64,000 nt of DNA from Thalassotalea profundi (lineage in GTDB: Bacteria; Pseudomonadota; Gammaproteobacteria; Enterobacterales; Alteromonadaceae). Below, in pieces: positions 8,068 through 16,761 of the stretch (its first letter is position 1; each line of letters opens with the position of its first letter). The notes beneath the pieces were generated by a model. The model was not told the DNA's origin. It saw only the letters and a list, made by a program, of their open reading frames with translations, and did no database searches. The position numbers were made by a program, and so were the translations under genes. Location: positions 1 to 64,000 of the forward strand of contig NZ_BNAH01000006.1 of assembly GCF_014653195.1 (NCBI RefSeq), given 5' to 3'.

Positions 8068-8955
8068 TTAATTATTAACTTTATTTTGCTTTAATAAATG
8101 TTTAGCTAAGTAGTCAACTAACAGCCTTATTTTGGGCGATAAGTGTCGATTTTGTGGATAAACAGCCCAAATACCTTCATCTGCCTCTCTAACATTATCC
8201 AATAATGTGACTAACTTACCACTTTGCACATGCTCTCTAACGTAATAATCTGGAAGTTGGACTATACCCAAACCTTTAAGTGCGGCATCAACTAATGCAA
8301 AACCACTGTTGTAACGAAGTTTACCATTTACTTTGATCTGCTTTTCTTTTCCTTCAACAATAAAATGCCAATAATCAAGGGTGCCCAGTAAACAGCTATG
8401 CTTATTAAGTTCTGATAATGAATGTGGAAACCCGTATGTTGCTAAATAGCTTGGCGATGCACATAGATAGTTTGTTCGTTGCCCTAGCTTTTTAGCCATA
8501 AGCGTAGAATCACTTAATTTACCTAAGCGTATAGCTAAATCGTAACCCTGTTCTACTAAATCTACTTGCTGATTGCTTAAATAGGCGGTTACCTCTACAT
8601 CGGGATAAATTTTTATAAAATCATTCACTAGCGGTAATATTTGTTGTTCGCCATAGGTAACAGGTGCAGTTAATTTTATTTTTCCTTGAGGCTTTGACTG
8701 TAAATTTGTAATGGCTCGTTCAGCAGCATCTAAGCCATCAAGCACACTTCGACAATGCTGATAAAAGACACGCCCTTCCTCAGTCAACGACACTTTTCGC
8801 GTGGTACGGTAAAATAGCTTAATACTAAGGCGCTGTTCGAGGGCACTGACTTGTCGACTTACCTGAGCAGTTGATATCCCAATTTGCTTTGAAGCTAAGG
8901 TAAAGCTCTCTGTTTCTGCAACATTTACAAATTCGCTGATACCTTCCCACTGCAT
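8068..8955 (-). CDS. LysR-family transcriptional regulator
   Basis: A 295-residue LysR protein. The N-terminal winged HTH (about 1-60; FTLASKQIGISTAQVSRQVSALEQRLSIKLFYRTTRKVSLTEEG) belongs to the broad CrgA/DsdC-like group. The effector domain follows (about 90-290). It is divergent from frmA with a 130-bp gap and is followed on its own strand by the yghU-type gene. Both are likely targets, since LysR proteins usually regulate divergent neighbours. The inducer is unknown; formaldehyde/S-hydroxymethylglutathione is a reasonable guess. Confidence 0.88.
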   Translation of the reverse strand: MQWEGISEFVNVAETESFTLASKQIGISTAQVSRQVSALEQRLSIKLFYRTTRKVSLTEEGRVFYQHCRSVLDGLDAAERAITNLQSKPQGKIKLTAPVTYGEQQILPLVNDFIKIYPDVEVTAYLSNQQVDLVEQGYDLAIRLGKLSDSTLMAKKLGQRTNYLCASPSYLATYGFPHSLSELNKHSCLLGTLDYWHFIVEGKEKQIKVNGKLRYNSGFALVDAALKGLGIVQLPDYYVREHVQSGKLVTLLDNVREADEGIWAVYPQNRHLSPKIRLLVDYLAKHLLKQNKVNN

Positions 8956-9067
8956 TATTGTTACCTATATGTAAAAGTGAATTCCAAAAATGAATATTAT
9001 CATCTCTGAAGAAACAAATATAATACACTACAATCTAAGTGTGATTTTGTTGAATAACAACTCCTAA

Positions 9068-10216
<1,149 letters not shown>

Positions 10217-10256
10217 TTTATTGTATTGAAATAGTTTTTAAACCTAACGAACATTT

Positions 10257-10286
10257 CCCGCCAGTATGTAACTATACAAAGGCGGG
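10257..10286 (+). other. Hairpin between frmA and the formylglutathione hydrolase gene
   Basis: CCCGCC (10257-10262) and GGCGGG (10281-10286) could pair across an 18-base loop, just before the ribosome region of the hydrolase gene. No U-tract follows. It may temper expression of the second gene or be a processing site. Weak evidence. Confidence 0.3.
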
Positions 10287-10302
10287 CATTAAAGGGTTAA
10301 TC

Positions 10303-11139
10303 ATGACCATTGAAAACTTAAGCATAAATAAATCTTTTGGTGGCTGGCATAAGCAGTATAGTCATCACTCGAAAACATTAAATTGCACCATGCGTTTTGC
10401 GATATACATACCGCCACAAGCATCGAATGAGCATAAAGTCCCTGTGCTTTATTGGCTGTCAGGGCTCACATGCACTGATGAAAACTTTATGCAAAAAGCA
10501 GGAGCACAACGCTTAGCCGCCGAGCTAGGCATTGCTATTGTCGCTCCTGACACAAGCCCTAGAGGTGAAGACGTAGCAAATGATGAGGGTTACGACTTAG
10601 GCCAAGGAGCCGGATTTTATGTGAATGCCACTCAAGCGCCTTGGAAGCAGCATTATCAAATGTATGACTATGTCGTAAAAGAATTACCCTCACTAATTGA
10701 AGCAACATTTCCGGTTTCAGATAAGCGTTCAATTAGTGGCCATTCTATGGGGGGGCATGGCGCTCTTACTATCGCAATGCAAAATCCTGAACAATATCGC
10801 TCGGTATCAGCATTTAGCCCTATATGTAACCCAATCAACTGTAGTTGGGGACAAAAGGCATTTACCACTTATTTAGGTAAAGACAAATCAAACTGGCTAC
10901 AATATGACGCAAGTGAGCTAATGAAAAAAGCCACAGTATATGTACCGGCTAAGGTAGATCAAGGTCAAGATGATAGTTTCCTCGTGGAGCAATTAAAACC
11001 AGAAATTTTAAATGCTGCAGCTAAAGTAAGTAATTACCCTTTAGTGTTAAATTTACATGAAGGTTATGATCACAGCTATTACTTTATTGCTTCATTTATT
11101 GATGAACACATTCGTTTTCATGCACAGCATTTAACATAG
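10303..11139 (+). CDS. frmB: S-formylglutathione hydrolase
   Basis: A 278-residue esterase-D-type serine hydrolase that releases formate and glutathione from S-formylglutathione, completing the frmA pathway. Diagnostic segments are PVLYWLSGLTCTDENFMQKAGAQR, the nucleophile motif GHSMGGHGA (Ser near residue 147), and the C-terminal GYDHSYYFIASFI supplying the catalytic His. Length matches the family. It follows frmA on the same strand and ends at a strong bidirectional terminator. Confidence 0.95.
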   Translation: MTIENLSINKSFGGWHKQYSHHSKTLNCTMRFAIYIPPQASNEHKVPVLYWLSGLTCTDENFMQKAGAQRLAAELGIAIVAPDTSPRGEDVANDEGYDLGQGAGFYVNATQAPWKQHYQMYDYVVKELPSLIEATFPVSDKRSISGHSMGGHGALTIAMQNPEQYRSVSAFSPICNPINCSWGQKAFTTYLGKDKSNWLQYDASELMKKATVYVPAKVDQGQDDSFLVEQLKPEILNAAAKVSNYPLVLNLHEGYDHSYYFIASFIDEHIRFHAQHLT

Positions 11140-11147
11140 TTAAAAAT

Positions 11148-11184
11148 ATAGCCCTGCTATTGAATTATTCGAGAGCAGGGCTAT
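11148..11184. terminator. Bidirectional terminator between frmB and dmeF-like gene
   Basis: ATAGCCCTGCT (11148-11158) and AGCAGGGCTAT (11174-11184) form a perfect 11-bp stem with a 15-base loop, placed between convergent genes. A short A-run precedes it, which becomes a U-run on the minus strand. Confidence 0.8.
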
Positions 11185-11211
11185 TAAATGAAAGCGCCTA
11201 AACTTTATAAT

Positions 11212-12141
11212 CTAAACCTTGCTAACCTCAAGAGTAATATGCGAAATCTCTGGTAATATTTTTTGTATTTTCAGTTTGTAATCGCTTAACGTATCAGTAT
11301 TTTTAATCTCTAAAGACAAAATAAGTGCTTGATGTGCTGGGGCAATACGCCATAAATGAATGTCTCGAATTGTTACACCCTTTTCTGCATTAATCACCTC
11401 AACTATTGTTTTTAAAGCGGATTTATCATCTGATTTATCCAGCAACACTTCACTGGATTCTTTCATTAGGCCATAAGACCAACGAGCAATGACAATTGCG
11501 CCAATAATACCAACTAAAGCATCCATCCAAATGAGGCCAAAATACTTACCTGCTAACAAAGCCACAATTGCTAATAAGGAAGTTAATGTATCTGCTAATA
11601 CATGAAAGTAAGCCGCTTTCAAATTATGATCATGATGATGGTCGTGGGTATGTTTATCACTATGTTTGTGATGATGATCATGGTGGTGATCATCATGGAG
11701 CACGAATACAGAGACCACATTAACAGCCAAGCCTATTATTGTGACGGCAATTGCTTGGTTAAAAAGGATGGGTTGTGGCTCAAGTATTCGGTGAACCGAC
11801 TCTACTACCATTAATAAAGCGACAATACCTAATGCTATTGCACTGGTAAATCCCCCTAAATAATTCACCTTACCAGTACCAAAGCTAAACGCCTGATTAT
11901 TGGCGTGCTTTTTTGCGTAAGCATAAGTAAACATGGTAATTAAAAAGGCTGCTGAATGAGTACCCATATGCCAACCGTCAGCAAGTAAGGCCATTGATCC
12001 CGACCAAATTCCGGCTGATATTTCAAGCACCATGACAATGGTTGTTAGCCAAAACACCTTTTTCACTTTGTTGGCATTGTGTTTATTATCTACGCCAAAA
12101 TTATGAGAGTGTTGCCATTGAATACTTTTATTATCTTTCAT
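11212..12141 (-). CDS. dmeF: DmeF-type CDF metal efflux transporter
   Basis: A 309-residue cation diffusion facilitator. Helix II has ADGWHMGTH, the form characteristic of DmeF (Co/Ni) rather than zinc-type CDFs. Helix V has HVLADTLTS, the other half of the metal site. A cytoplasmic loop of about 30 residues is extremely His-rich (14 or more His, about residues 149-173). The C-terminal ferredoxin-like dimer domain follows. It is divergent from an RcnR-type repressor with a palindromic operator between them, the arrangement known for dmeR-dmeF. Role: proton-driven efflux of Co(II)/Ni(II), possibly other divalent metals. Confidence 0.85.
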   Translation of the reverse strand: MKDNKSIQWQHSHNFGVDNKHNANKVKKVFWLTTIVMVLEISAGIWSGSMALLADGWHMGTHSAAFLITMFTYAYAKKHANNQAFSFGTGKVNYLGGFTSAIALGIVALLMVVESVHRILEPQPILFNQAIAVTIIGLAVNVVSVFVLHDDHHHDHHHKHSDKHTHDHHHDHNLKAAYFHVLADTLTSLLAIVALLAGKYFGLIWMDALVGIIGAIVIARWSYGLMKESSEVLLDKSDDKSALKTIVEVINAEKGVTIRDIHLWRIAPAHQALILSLEIKNTDTLSDYKLKIQKILPEISHITLEVSKV

Positions 12142-12191
12142 TGAATATCCATAATATGGTTGATCCTACTTTCAAATAGCATCTATTATTA

Positions 12192-12231
12192 ACTTGAAAT
12201 ATACTATACCCTAGTATACTATATTTCAAGT
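12192..12231. promoter_or_regulatory. Palindromic operator of the metal-efflux divergon
   Basis: ACTTGAAATATA (12192-12203) and TATATTTCAAGT (12220-12231) are perfect 12-bp arms around a core containing TATACCCTAGTATA. The core resembles the TAC...C-tract...AGTA sites of RcnR/DmeR proteins and overlaps TATACT-like -10 elements for both directions. It ends 11 bp before the repressor start codon, so metal-free repressor bound here could shut off both units. Confidence 0.7.
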
Positions 12232-12242
12232 AAGGTAGACCT

Positions 12243-12518
12243 ATGGCACATACTGTAACAGATAGAAAAAAATTGCTTAATCGCGTAAAACGCATTAAAG
12301 GTCAGTCTATTGCTTTAGAAAATACCTTGGAAAATGAACCTGATTGCATGGCCGTATTACAACAAGTAGCTGCAATTAAAGGCGCGGTAAATGGTTTAAT
12401 GAAGGAAGTATTAGAAGGGCATTTACGTGAACACTTAGGTGCAGAAGACTTAAGTAAAGACCAGCGCTTAGAAGAAGTAGAACAAGTTATATCAATTCTT
12501 AAAAGTTATTTAAAATAG
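12243..12518 (+). CDS. dmeR: RcnR/DmeR-type Co/Ni-responsive repressor
   Basis: A 91-residue all-alpha CsoR/RcnR-family DNA-binding protein. Metal ligands of RcnR are all present: His3 (MAHT), Cys35, His60 and His64 (EGHLREH). This pattern marks Ni/Co sensing. The formaldehyde sensor FrmR, which the nearby frm genes might suggest, has Pro2 in place of this His3 set. It is divergent from dmeF and is followed 11 bp later by mntP, so it probably controls both directions from the palindrome upstream. Confidence 0.85.
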   Translation: MAHTVTDRKKLLNRVKRIKGQSIALENTLENEPDCMAVLQQVAAIKGAVNGLMKEVLEGHLREHLGAEDLSKDQRLEEVEQVISILKSYLK

Positions 12519-12529
12519 GCAGATTTTCA

Positions 12530-13072
12530 ATGTTACTTGAAGTACTTGCTCTCGCTATTGCATTAAGTATGGATGCCTTTGCCGTATCTCTTAGCTTAGG
12601 AGCAAAACGAACCCAACCAGTAATGTCGGTGGCCATATTAAGCGCGATATATTTTGGTTTATTTCAAGCCATTATGCCATTAATAGGATACGCTGGCGGC
12701 ATGGGTATATTGGGTTGGGTTGAACATTACGCCCCTTGGATTGCTTTTGTTTTATTAATCGCTATTGGCAGTAAAATGATTTATGAGTCATTCGGTGATC
12801 ACGACAACCGTGCAATTAGCAAAATTACACATAAGTTAATGTTTATCCTTGCAATTGCCACAAGCATTGATGCTATGGCAGCTGGTTTTACACTCACATT
12901 AATCGACTTTGATCCTTATTTTTCTTGTTTTCTTATCGGTATTACTACATTTGTTTTTAGTGGTGTCGGCGTATACATAGGTAAAATAAGTGGCACTTGG
13001 TTAGAGAGTAAAGCCGAGTTCTTTGGTGGATTAGTATTAATATTTATAGGCATAAAAATATTAATATTTTAG
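12530..13072 (+). CDS. mntP: MntP-type manganese exporter
   Basis: A 180-residue six-helix inner-membrane protein of the MntP (YebN) family that exports Mn(II). It has the two repeated acidic motifs, ALSMDAFAVSLSLG in helix I and TSIDAMAAGFTL in the second half; their Asp residues are needed for export. It follows the RcnR-type repressor by 11 bp, so it is probably cotranscribed with it. That is unlike E. coli, where MntR and a yybP-ykoY riboswitch regulate it; no such riboswitch is seen here. Confidence 0.92.
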   Translation: MLLEVLALAIALSMDAFAVSLSLGAKRTQPVMSVAILSAIYFGLFQAIMPLIGYAGGMGILGWVEHYAPWIAFVLLIAIGSKMIYESFGDHDNRAISKITHKLMFILAIATSIDAMAAGFTLTLIDFDPYFSCFLIGITTFVFSGVGVYIGKISGTWLESKAEFFGGLVLIFIGIKILIF

Positions 13073-13266
13073 TAACGTTAAAATATGTTAACTACAACAA
13101 ACCACTGACGTTAACTCACCTCTAAATCAATTGCCTAACAGCTCTCTGTATAACTAGGATTAAATTTGAAAACTGCACATTTGTTGCACACTATTAAACT
13201 ATGATAAACCACTTTTGTGTTGATGCTATATAACAATTCTCATTTTACTAAGGTGCTTAATATTTA

Positions 13267-14736
13267 ATGAAAATACAAAACAAACTGTTCTTAATTCTTT
13301 TCAGTTTTAGTTTGTTTCTAATTGCCATACTTATTTTGGTGATTCAGTGGAGCATAGGTAAAGGCATGGTGGATTATGTCAATTCCAAAGAGATTCAAGC
13401 TTTAGCACCAACCATTGCGAAATTAAGTCAAATATATCAACAAGAGAATAGCTGGCGTGTTATGGAAAATAAACACCAAGGATTCCACCAATTAATCTCT
13501 AAACAATTAGAGGGTAGCGCGTTTTCCCCTAGACCGATTAACCCAATGCCAAGATATAATGATTTCCATGAAAGACCTCCTATTGGCGCACCAATTGAAA
13601 AAAACAACCGGCTTCATGGCAATGAAACTCGTAGAATACCACCTCCACCAAAAGAGAATATGGCGTTATACGCATTACTCAACAATGAAGGAGATATTGT
13701 TGCTGGACGATATATAGAATCTATTGATTACAGTAAAACTCCAATAAAAATTGATACTAAAACCATTGGCTACTTAGCTGTTTCTAAACGAAAGCATTTA
13801 ACCGAAGGTTACGAAGTTGATTTTTTAGAACAACAAAGGAGTTATTTATGGCTCATAGCTATGCTCTCTATGGGTCTAGTAGCACTAATAACCTTTCCGT
13901 TATCTCGCCATGTAGTTGAACCAATAAAGCTGATTGCCAAAGGTATGCACAAATTAACACAAGGAGAATATCAACAGTCGATTGATTTAAAACGTAAAGA
14001 TGAATTAGGTGAATTAAGTAGAGACTACAATGAATTAGCATTAACGCTCTCAGAGAATGATAAGGCCAGAAAACGTTGGCTGGCGAATATTTCACATGAA
14101 CTTAGAACACCTGTTGCAATATTAAGAGGTGAATTAGAAGCGATGCTTGATGATGTTAGACCGATAACCAAGTCTAATATTGCATCGGCAGCAGACGAAG
14201 TTAAGCATTTACAACACCTTATTGATGATTTAAGCCTGCTAACCAGTACTGATATTGGCGGTATGCGTTATCGCAAACAAAATGAAAACCTTACTGCGGT
14301 GCTAACCTCTGAATTAGACAAATATGATAGTTATTTATCAAATGCTGGAATAACCCTTACACGAGACATTACAACTAAAAACATCATCACCTTTATTGAT
14401 AAAACCCGATTATTTCAATTGCTTGAAAATATAATAAATAATTGTATTAAGTATTCACATGCAACTGAATTCAAGCTTTCTTTAACATATAAAAATGCAA
14501 ATAATATGGCAATATTAACATTAGAAGACAACGGAAATGGTGTCGACAAAAAACATATGCCTCATTTATTTGAATACTTATATCGTGTTGATGATTCAAG
14601 AAATCGCAGCATGGGCGGTTCAGGATTAGGGTTATCTATTTGTCACAACATTGTAATGGCACACCAAGGGGATATTAAAGCAGAAATATCATCGTTAGGG
14701 GGATTAGCTATTATTATTCAATTGCCTGCAACTTGA
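13267..14736 (+). CDS. BaeS-like sensor histidine kinase
   Basis: A 489-residue membrane kinase: TM1 about 8-30, periplasmic sensor about 31-193, TM2 about 194-213, HAMP about 214-268. HisKA follows, with the phospho-acceptor in NISHELRTPVAILRGELEAM. The ATPase has N box LLENIINNCIKYS, G1 EDNGNGV and G2 GGSGLGLSI. The catalytic half is BaeS-like. The sensor is unusual: rich in Pro, Arg and His, with a PPPP run about residue 125. A cognate regulator gene follows 77 bp downstream and an EF-hand gene after that, suggesting a cation or envelope signal (inferred). Confidence 0.92.
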   Translation: MKIQNKLFLILFSFSLFLIAILILVIQWSIGKGMVDYVNSKEIQALAPTIAKLSQIYQQENSWRVMENKHQGFHQLISKQLEGSAFSPRPINPMPRYNDFHERPPIGAPIEKNNRLHGNETRRIPPPPKENMALYALLNNEGDIVAGRYIESIDYSKTPIKIDTKTIGYLAVSKRKHLTEGYEVDFLEQQRSYLWLIAMLSMGLVALITFPLSRHVVEPIKLIAKGMHKLTQGEYQQSIDLKRKDELGELSRDYNELALTLSENDKARKRWLANISHELRTPVAILRGELEAMLDDVRPITKSNIASAADEVKHLQHLIDDLSLLTSTDIGGMRYRKQNENLTAVLTSELDKYDSYLSNAGITLTRDITTKNIITFIDKTRLFQLLENIINNCIKYSHATEFKLSLTYKNANNMAILTLEDNGNGVDKKHMPHLFEYLYRVDDSRNRSMGGSGLGLSICHNIVMAHQGDIKAEISSLGGLAIIIQLPAT

Positions 14737-14813
14737 CCCCCAACGAATTTATTTGATCGACTAGTAGAATAACTTCCCACTATTTATTAATTTTGCTTGC
14801 TAAGGTTTAAGTT

Positions 14814-15479
14814 ATGCCACATAAAATACTTATTGTAGAAGACGAAATTAAGCTTGCACAATTGTTAGCTGATTACTTTAAGCAAGCAGAATATACTCCA
14901 CATATGATTCATCATGGTGATGAAGTGCTTGCTTGGGTGAAAGATAATCAGCCAGATGCGATTTTACTCGACATTATGCTACCAGGTAAAAATGGTATTG
15001 AGATATGTAAACAATTAAGACAATTTTCAAATATTCCCATTTTAATGGTAACCGCAAAAGTTGAAGAAATTGACCGTTTAATTGGCCTTGAACTTGGGGC
15101 TGATGACTATATTTGCAAGCCTTTTAGCCCACGTGAAGTTGTTGCACGAGTCAAAACAGTTTTAAGACGTACACAATCGGTTGAAATAATATCTGACGGT
15201 TTACAACTCGATGAACACCGTCTTATAGCAAGCTTTCAACAAAATAGTGTTGAATTAACCTCTGTTGAATTTCAATTATTGAAACCTTTAGTTGCAAAGC
15301 CCGAACGTATATTTACCCGCGAGCAACTTATGCAAAATATGTATTCAGATCATCGCATAGTCAATAACCGCACTATTGATAGTCATATAAAAAAATTACG
15401 CAAGAAACTCATGCTCATTAGTGATGGAAAAGAATGGATTCATTCCGTATATGGCACTGGTTATCGACTAGTAATGTAA
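14814..15479 (+). CDS. OmpR-family response regulator (BaeR-like)
   Basis: A 221-residue regulator. The receiver domain (1-120) has the acidic pair in VEDE, phospho-Asp in ILLDIMLPGKNG and the Lys in ICKPF. The winged-helix DNA-binding domain follows (about 130-221; LTSVEFQLLKPLVAKPERIFTREQL, IDSHIKKLRKKL, VYGTGYRLVM). It is the partner of the kinase directly upstream. The EF-hand and Pro-rich genes downstream are plausible targets. Confidence 0.93.
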   Translation: MPHKILIVEDEIKLAQLLADYFKQAEYTPHMIHHGDEVLAWVKDNQPDAILLDIMLPGKNGIEICKQLRQFSNIPILMVTAKVEEIDRLIGLELGADDYICKPFSPREVVARVKTVLRRTQSVEIISDGLQLDEHRLIASFQQNSVELTSVEFQLLKPLVAKPERIFTREQLMQNMYSDHRIVNNRTIDSHIKKLRKKLMLISDGKEWIHSVYGTGYRLVM

Positions 15480-15609
15480 GCAACTAGACGAGATACCTGC
15501 TATCAAATAGCTCTAATTGTGAAACTTCCTTTATTCTTGCACATTGTTTGCAAATTCACTTGTTACTCTTTTTTGTAAGTTCAAATTAAGTTTAATGATA
15601 GGAATGATG

Positions 15610-15915
15610 ATGAAAATAAACACAAGCAAGATAGTCATATTTATTGCGCTTTTATTGTCTGTATCTAGTTACGCAGAAAGTAAAAACGAAACCCAAGAAG
15701 AGCGACCTCCAAGACCGACTTTTGAATCAATTGATACTAATTCTGATACTGATATTGATATAGATGAATTTTCAGCTCAAAAAATGCCACAGGGAGATCC
15801 CCAGGTTATTTTTGATTTAATTGATACAGACAATAACGGCGTGATCAGTAAGGAAGAGTTCACCAATCATAAACCTCCACGTCCACAAAAGCCTAGAGGG
15901 AAAAGAAATGACTAG
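15610..15915 (+). CDS. Periplasmic EF-hand calcium-binding protein
   Basis: A protein of about 101 residues with a signal peptide (residues 1-22, ending SSYAES) and two EF-hand loops. The first is DTNSDTDIDIDEF and the second DTDNNGVISKEEF, both with acidic ligands in the usual positions. Flanks are Pro/Arg-rich (ERPPRPTFE near the N-terminus, KPPRPQKPRGK at the end), echoing the Pro-rich sensor of the upstream kinase. I chose the ATG at 15610 because AGGA lies 6 bp before it. It overlaps the next gene by 8 bp. Calcium binding in the periplasm is well supported; the physiological role is not known. Confidence 0.8.
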   Translation: MKINTSKIVIFIALLLSVSSYAESKNETQEERPPRPTFESIDTNSDTDIDIDEFSAQKMPQGDPQVIFDLIDTDNNGVISKEEFTNHKPPRPQKPRGKRND

Positions 15916-16384
15916 TACAATACAAAATACAATGAATACAGGCATACAAATGCCATCATCAAACCAGTCAAATTATTCATTAACACAGAGTCAACAGTCA
16001 TTAATTTCAGAAACCCTTTCTGAATTTGATTTAGACAATTTAACTGAATCCGATGCGGTATCTATTATAGAAACCTTCTCTGAAGCTGGTATCAAGCCAA
16101 GTGCTGCATTAGAAAAAACGCTGTCTGAATTGGGGATTGATGCCAAATCGCTTGGTGACCTAGCTAATGTGTCTGAAAAAGGTAATAGACCACCACCGCC
16201 ACCGAAACAAAGTACAGATGAAATTAGTTCTATGGTTGATTATTTAACTGAACTACTTGAAGAAACTTTATCTGCAAGTGATACCGGTAAGCTAAGTGAA
16301 GAAGATAAAGAATCAATTTTAGCCAAGGTATTTGAAGAATTTAACATAGAAGAAGGTGATTCGATTATCAATACGACCGCATAG
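15908..16384 (+). CDS. Acidic Pro-rich protein, cotranslated with EF-hand gene
   Basis: A 158-residue acidic protein without a signal peptide. It has an N-terminal Ser/Gln/Asn-rich stretch, then two helical acidic segments (FDLDNLTESDAVSIIETFSEAG at about 38-60; LSEEDKESILAKVFEEFNIEEGD near the end) separated by PPPPP at about 96-100. The helical segments loosely resemble degenerate EF-hand helices. It overlaps the preceding EF-hand gene by 8 bp, implying coupled translation and a shared role. I do not recognise the family. Confidence 0.6.
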   Translation: MTSTIQNTMNTGIQMPSSNQSNYSLTQSQQSLISETLSEFDLDNLTESDAVSIIETFSEAGIKPSAALEKTLSELGIDAKSLGDLANVSEKGNRPPPPPKQSTDEISSMVDYLTELLEETLSASDTGKLSEEDKESILAKVFEEFNIEEGDSIINTTA

Positions 16385-16474
16385 CCCATTCCTTGTTTTA
16401 AAAGGCTGTTGAGCTGTTATAAAATTACCGACAGAATCATCAGCCAACCTTTTCCTAATAACACTCTTCGTCCT

Positions 16475-16524
16475 TTTTTACAATTAAAACTAGTTTGTAG
16501 TCTAACTAGTTTTAATTGTAAAAA
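16475..16524. repeat. Perfect 21-bp inverted repeat upstream of glnD
   Basis: The arms 16475-16495 and 16504-16524 are perfectly complementary (TTTTTACAATTAAAACTAGTT and its reverse complement) with an 8-base loop. The stem is AT-rich and has no U-tract beyond it on either strand, so it is not a standard terminator. It lies in the 377-bp gap between the Pro-rich gene and glnD. The rest of that gap shows only AT-rich sequence and a plausible glnD promoter region. Confidence 0.75.
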
Positions 16525-16761
16525 TAACCGTAGAAACAATAATAAACAAACAGTATAAATCACAAGTTTGCTGGAATTAGTTAGTTTTGTTAATATTCTA
16601 ATAGGTGTCTATTTAAAATTAACTTATTTTATCAGCAGCTGTAGTGCATCAATCTTGGTTCTTAATGCACTTATATAATAGATATTACCATCGTTACTTT
16701 ATTACTAAAGAACAACTTGATAATTTAAACACATAGTTTAAATAGCTAAACGGAATATAAC

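Noticed and set aside
11602..11814. Plus-strand Met-rich frame opposite the His-rich loop of the DmeF-like gene
   Set aside because: It is the antisense of CAT/CAC repeats; no independent coding evidence.
12243..12518. FrmR, the formaldehyde-responsive repressor, because frmA and frmB are close by
   Set aside because: The protein has His3, Cys35, His60 and His64 (RcnR/DmeR metal set), is divergent from dmeF, and the frm genes are already flanked by a LysR regulator.
12520..12530. yybP-ykoY manganese riboswitch before mntP
   Set aside because: Only 11 bp separate mntP from the upstream gene; there is no room for the aptamer.
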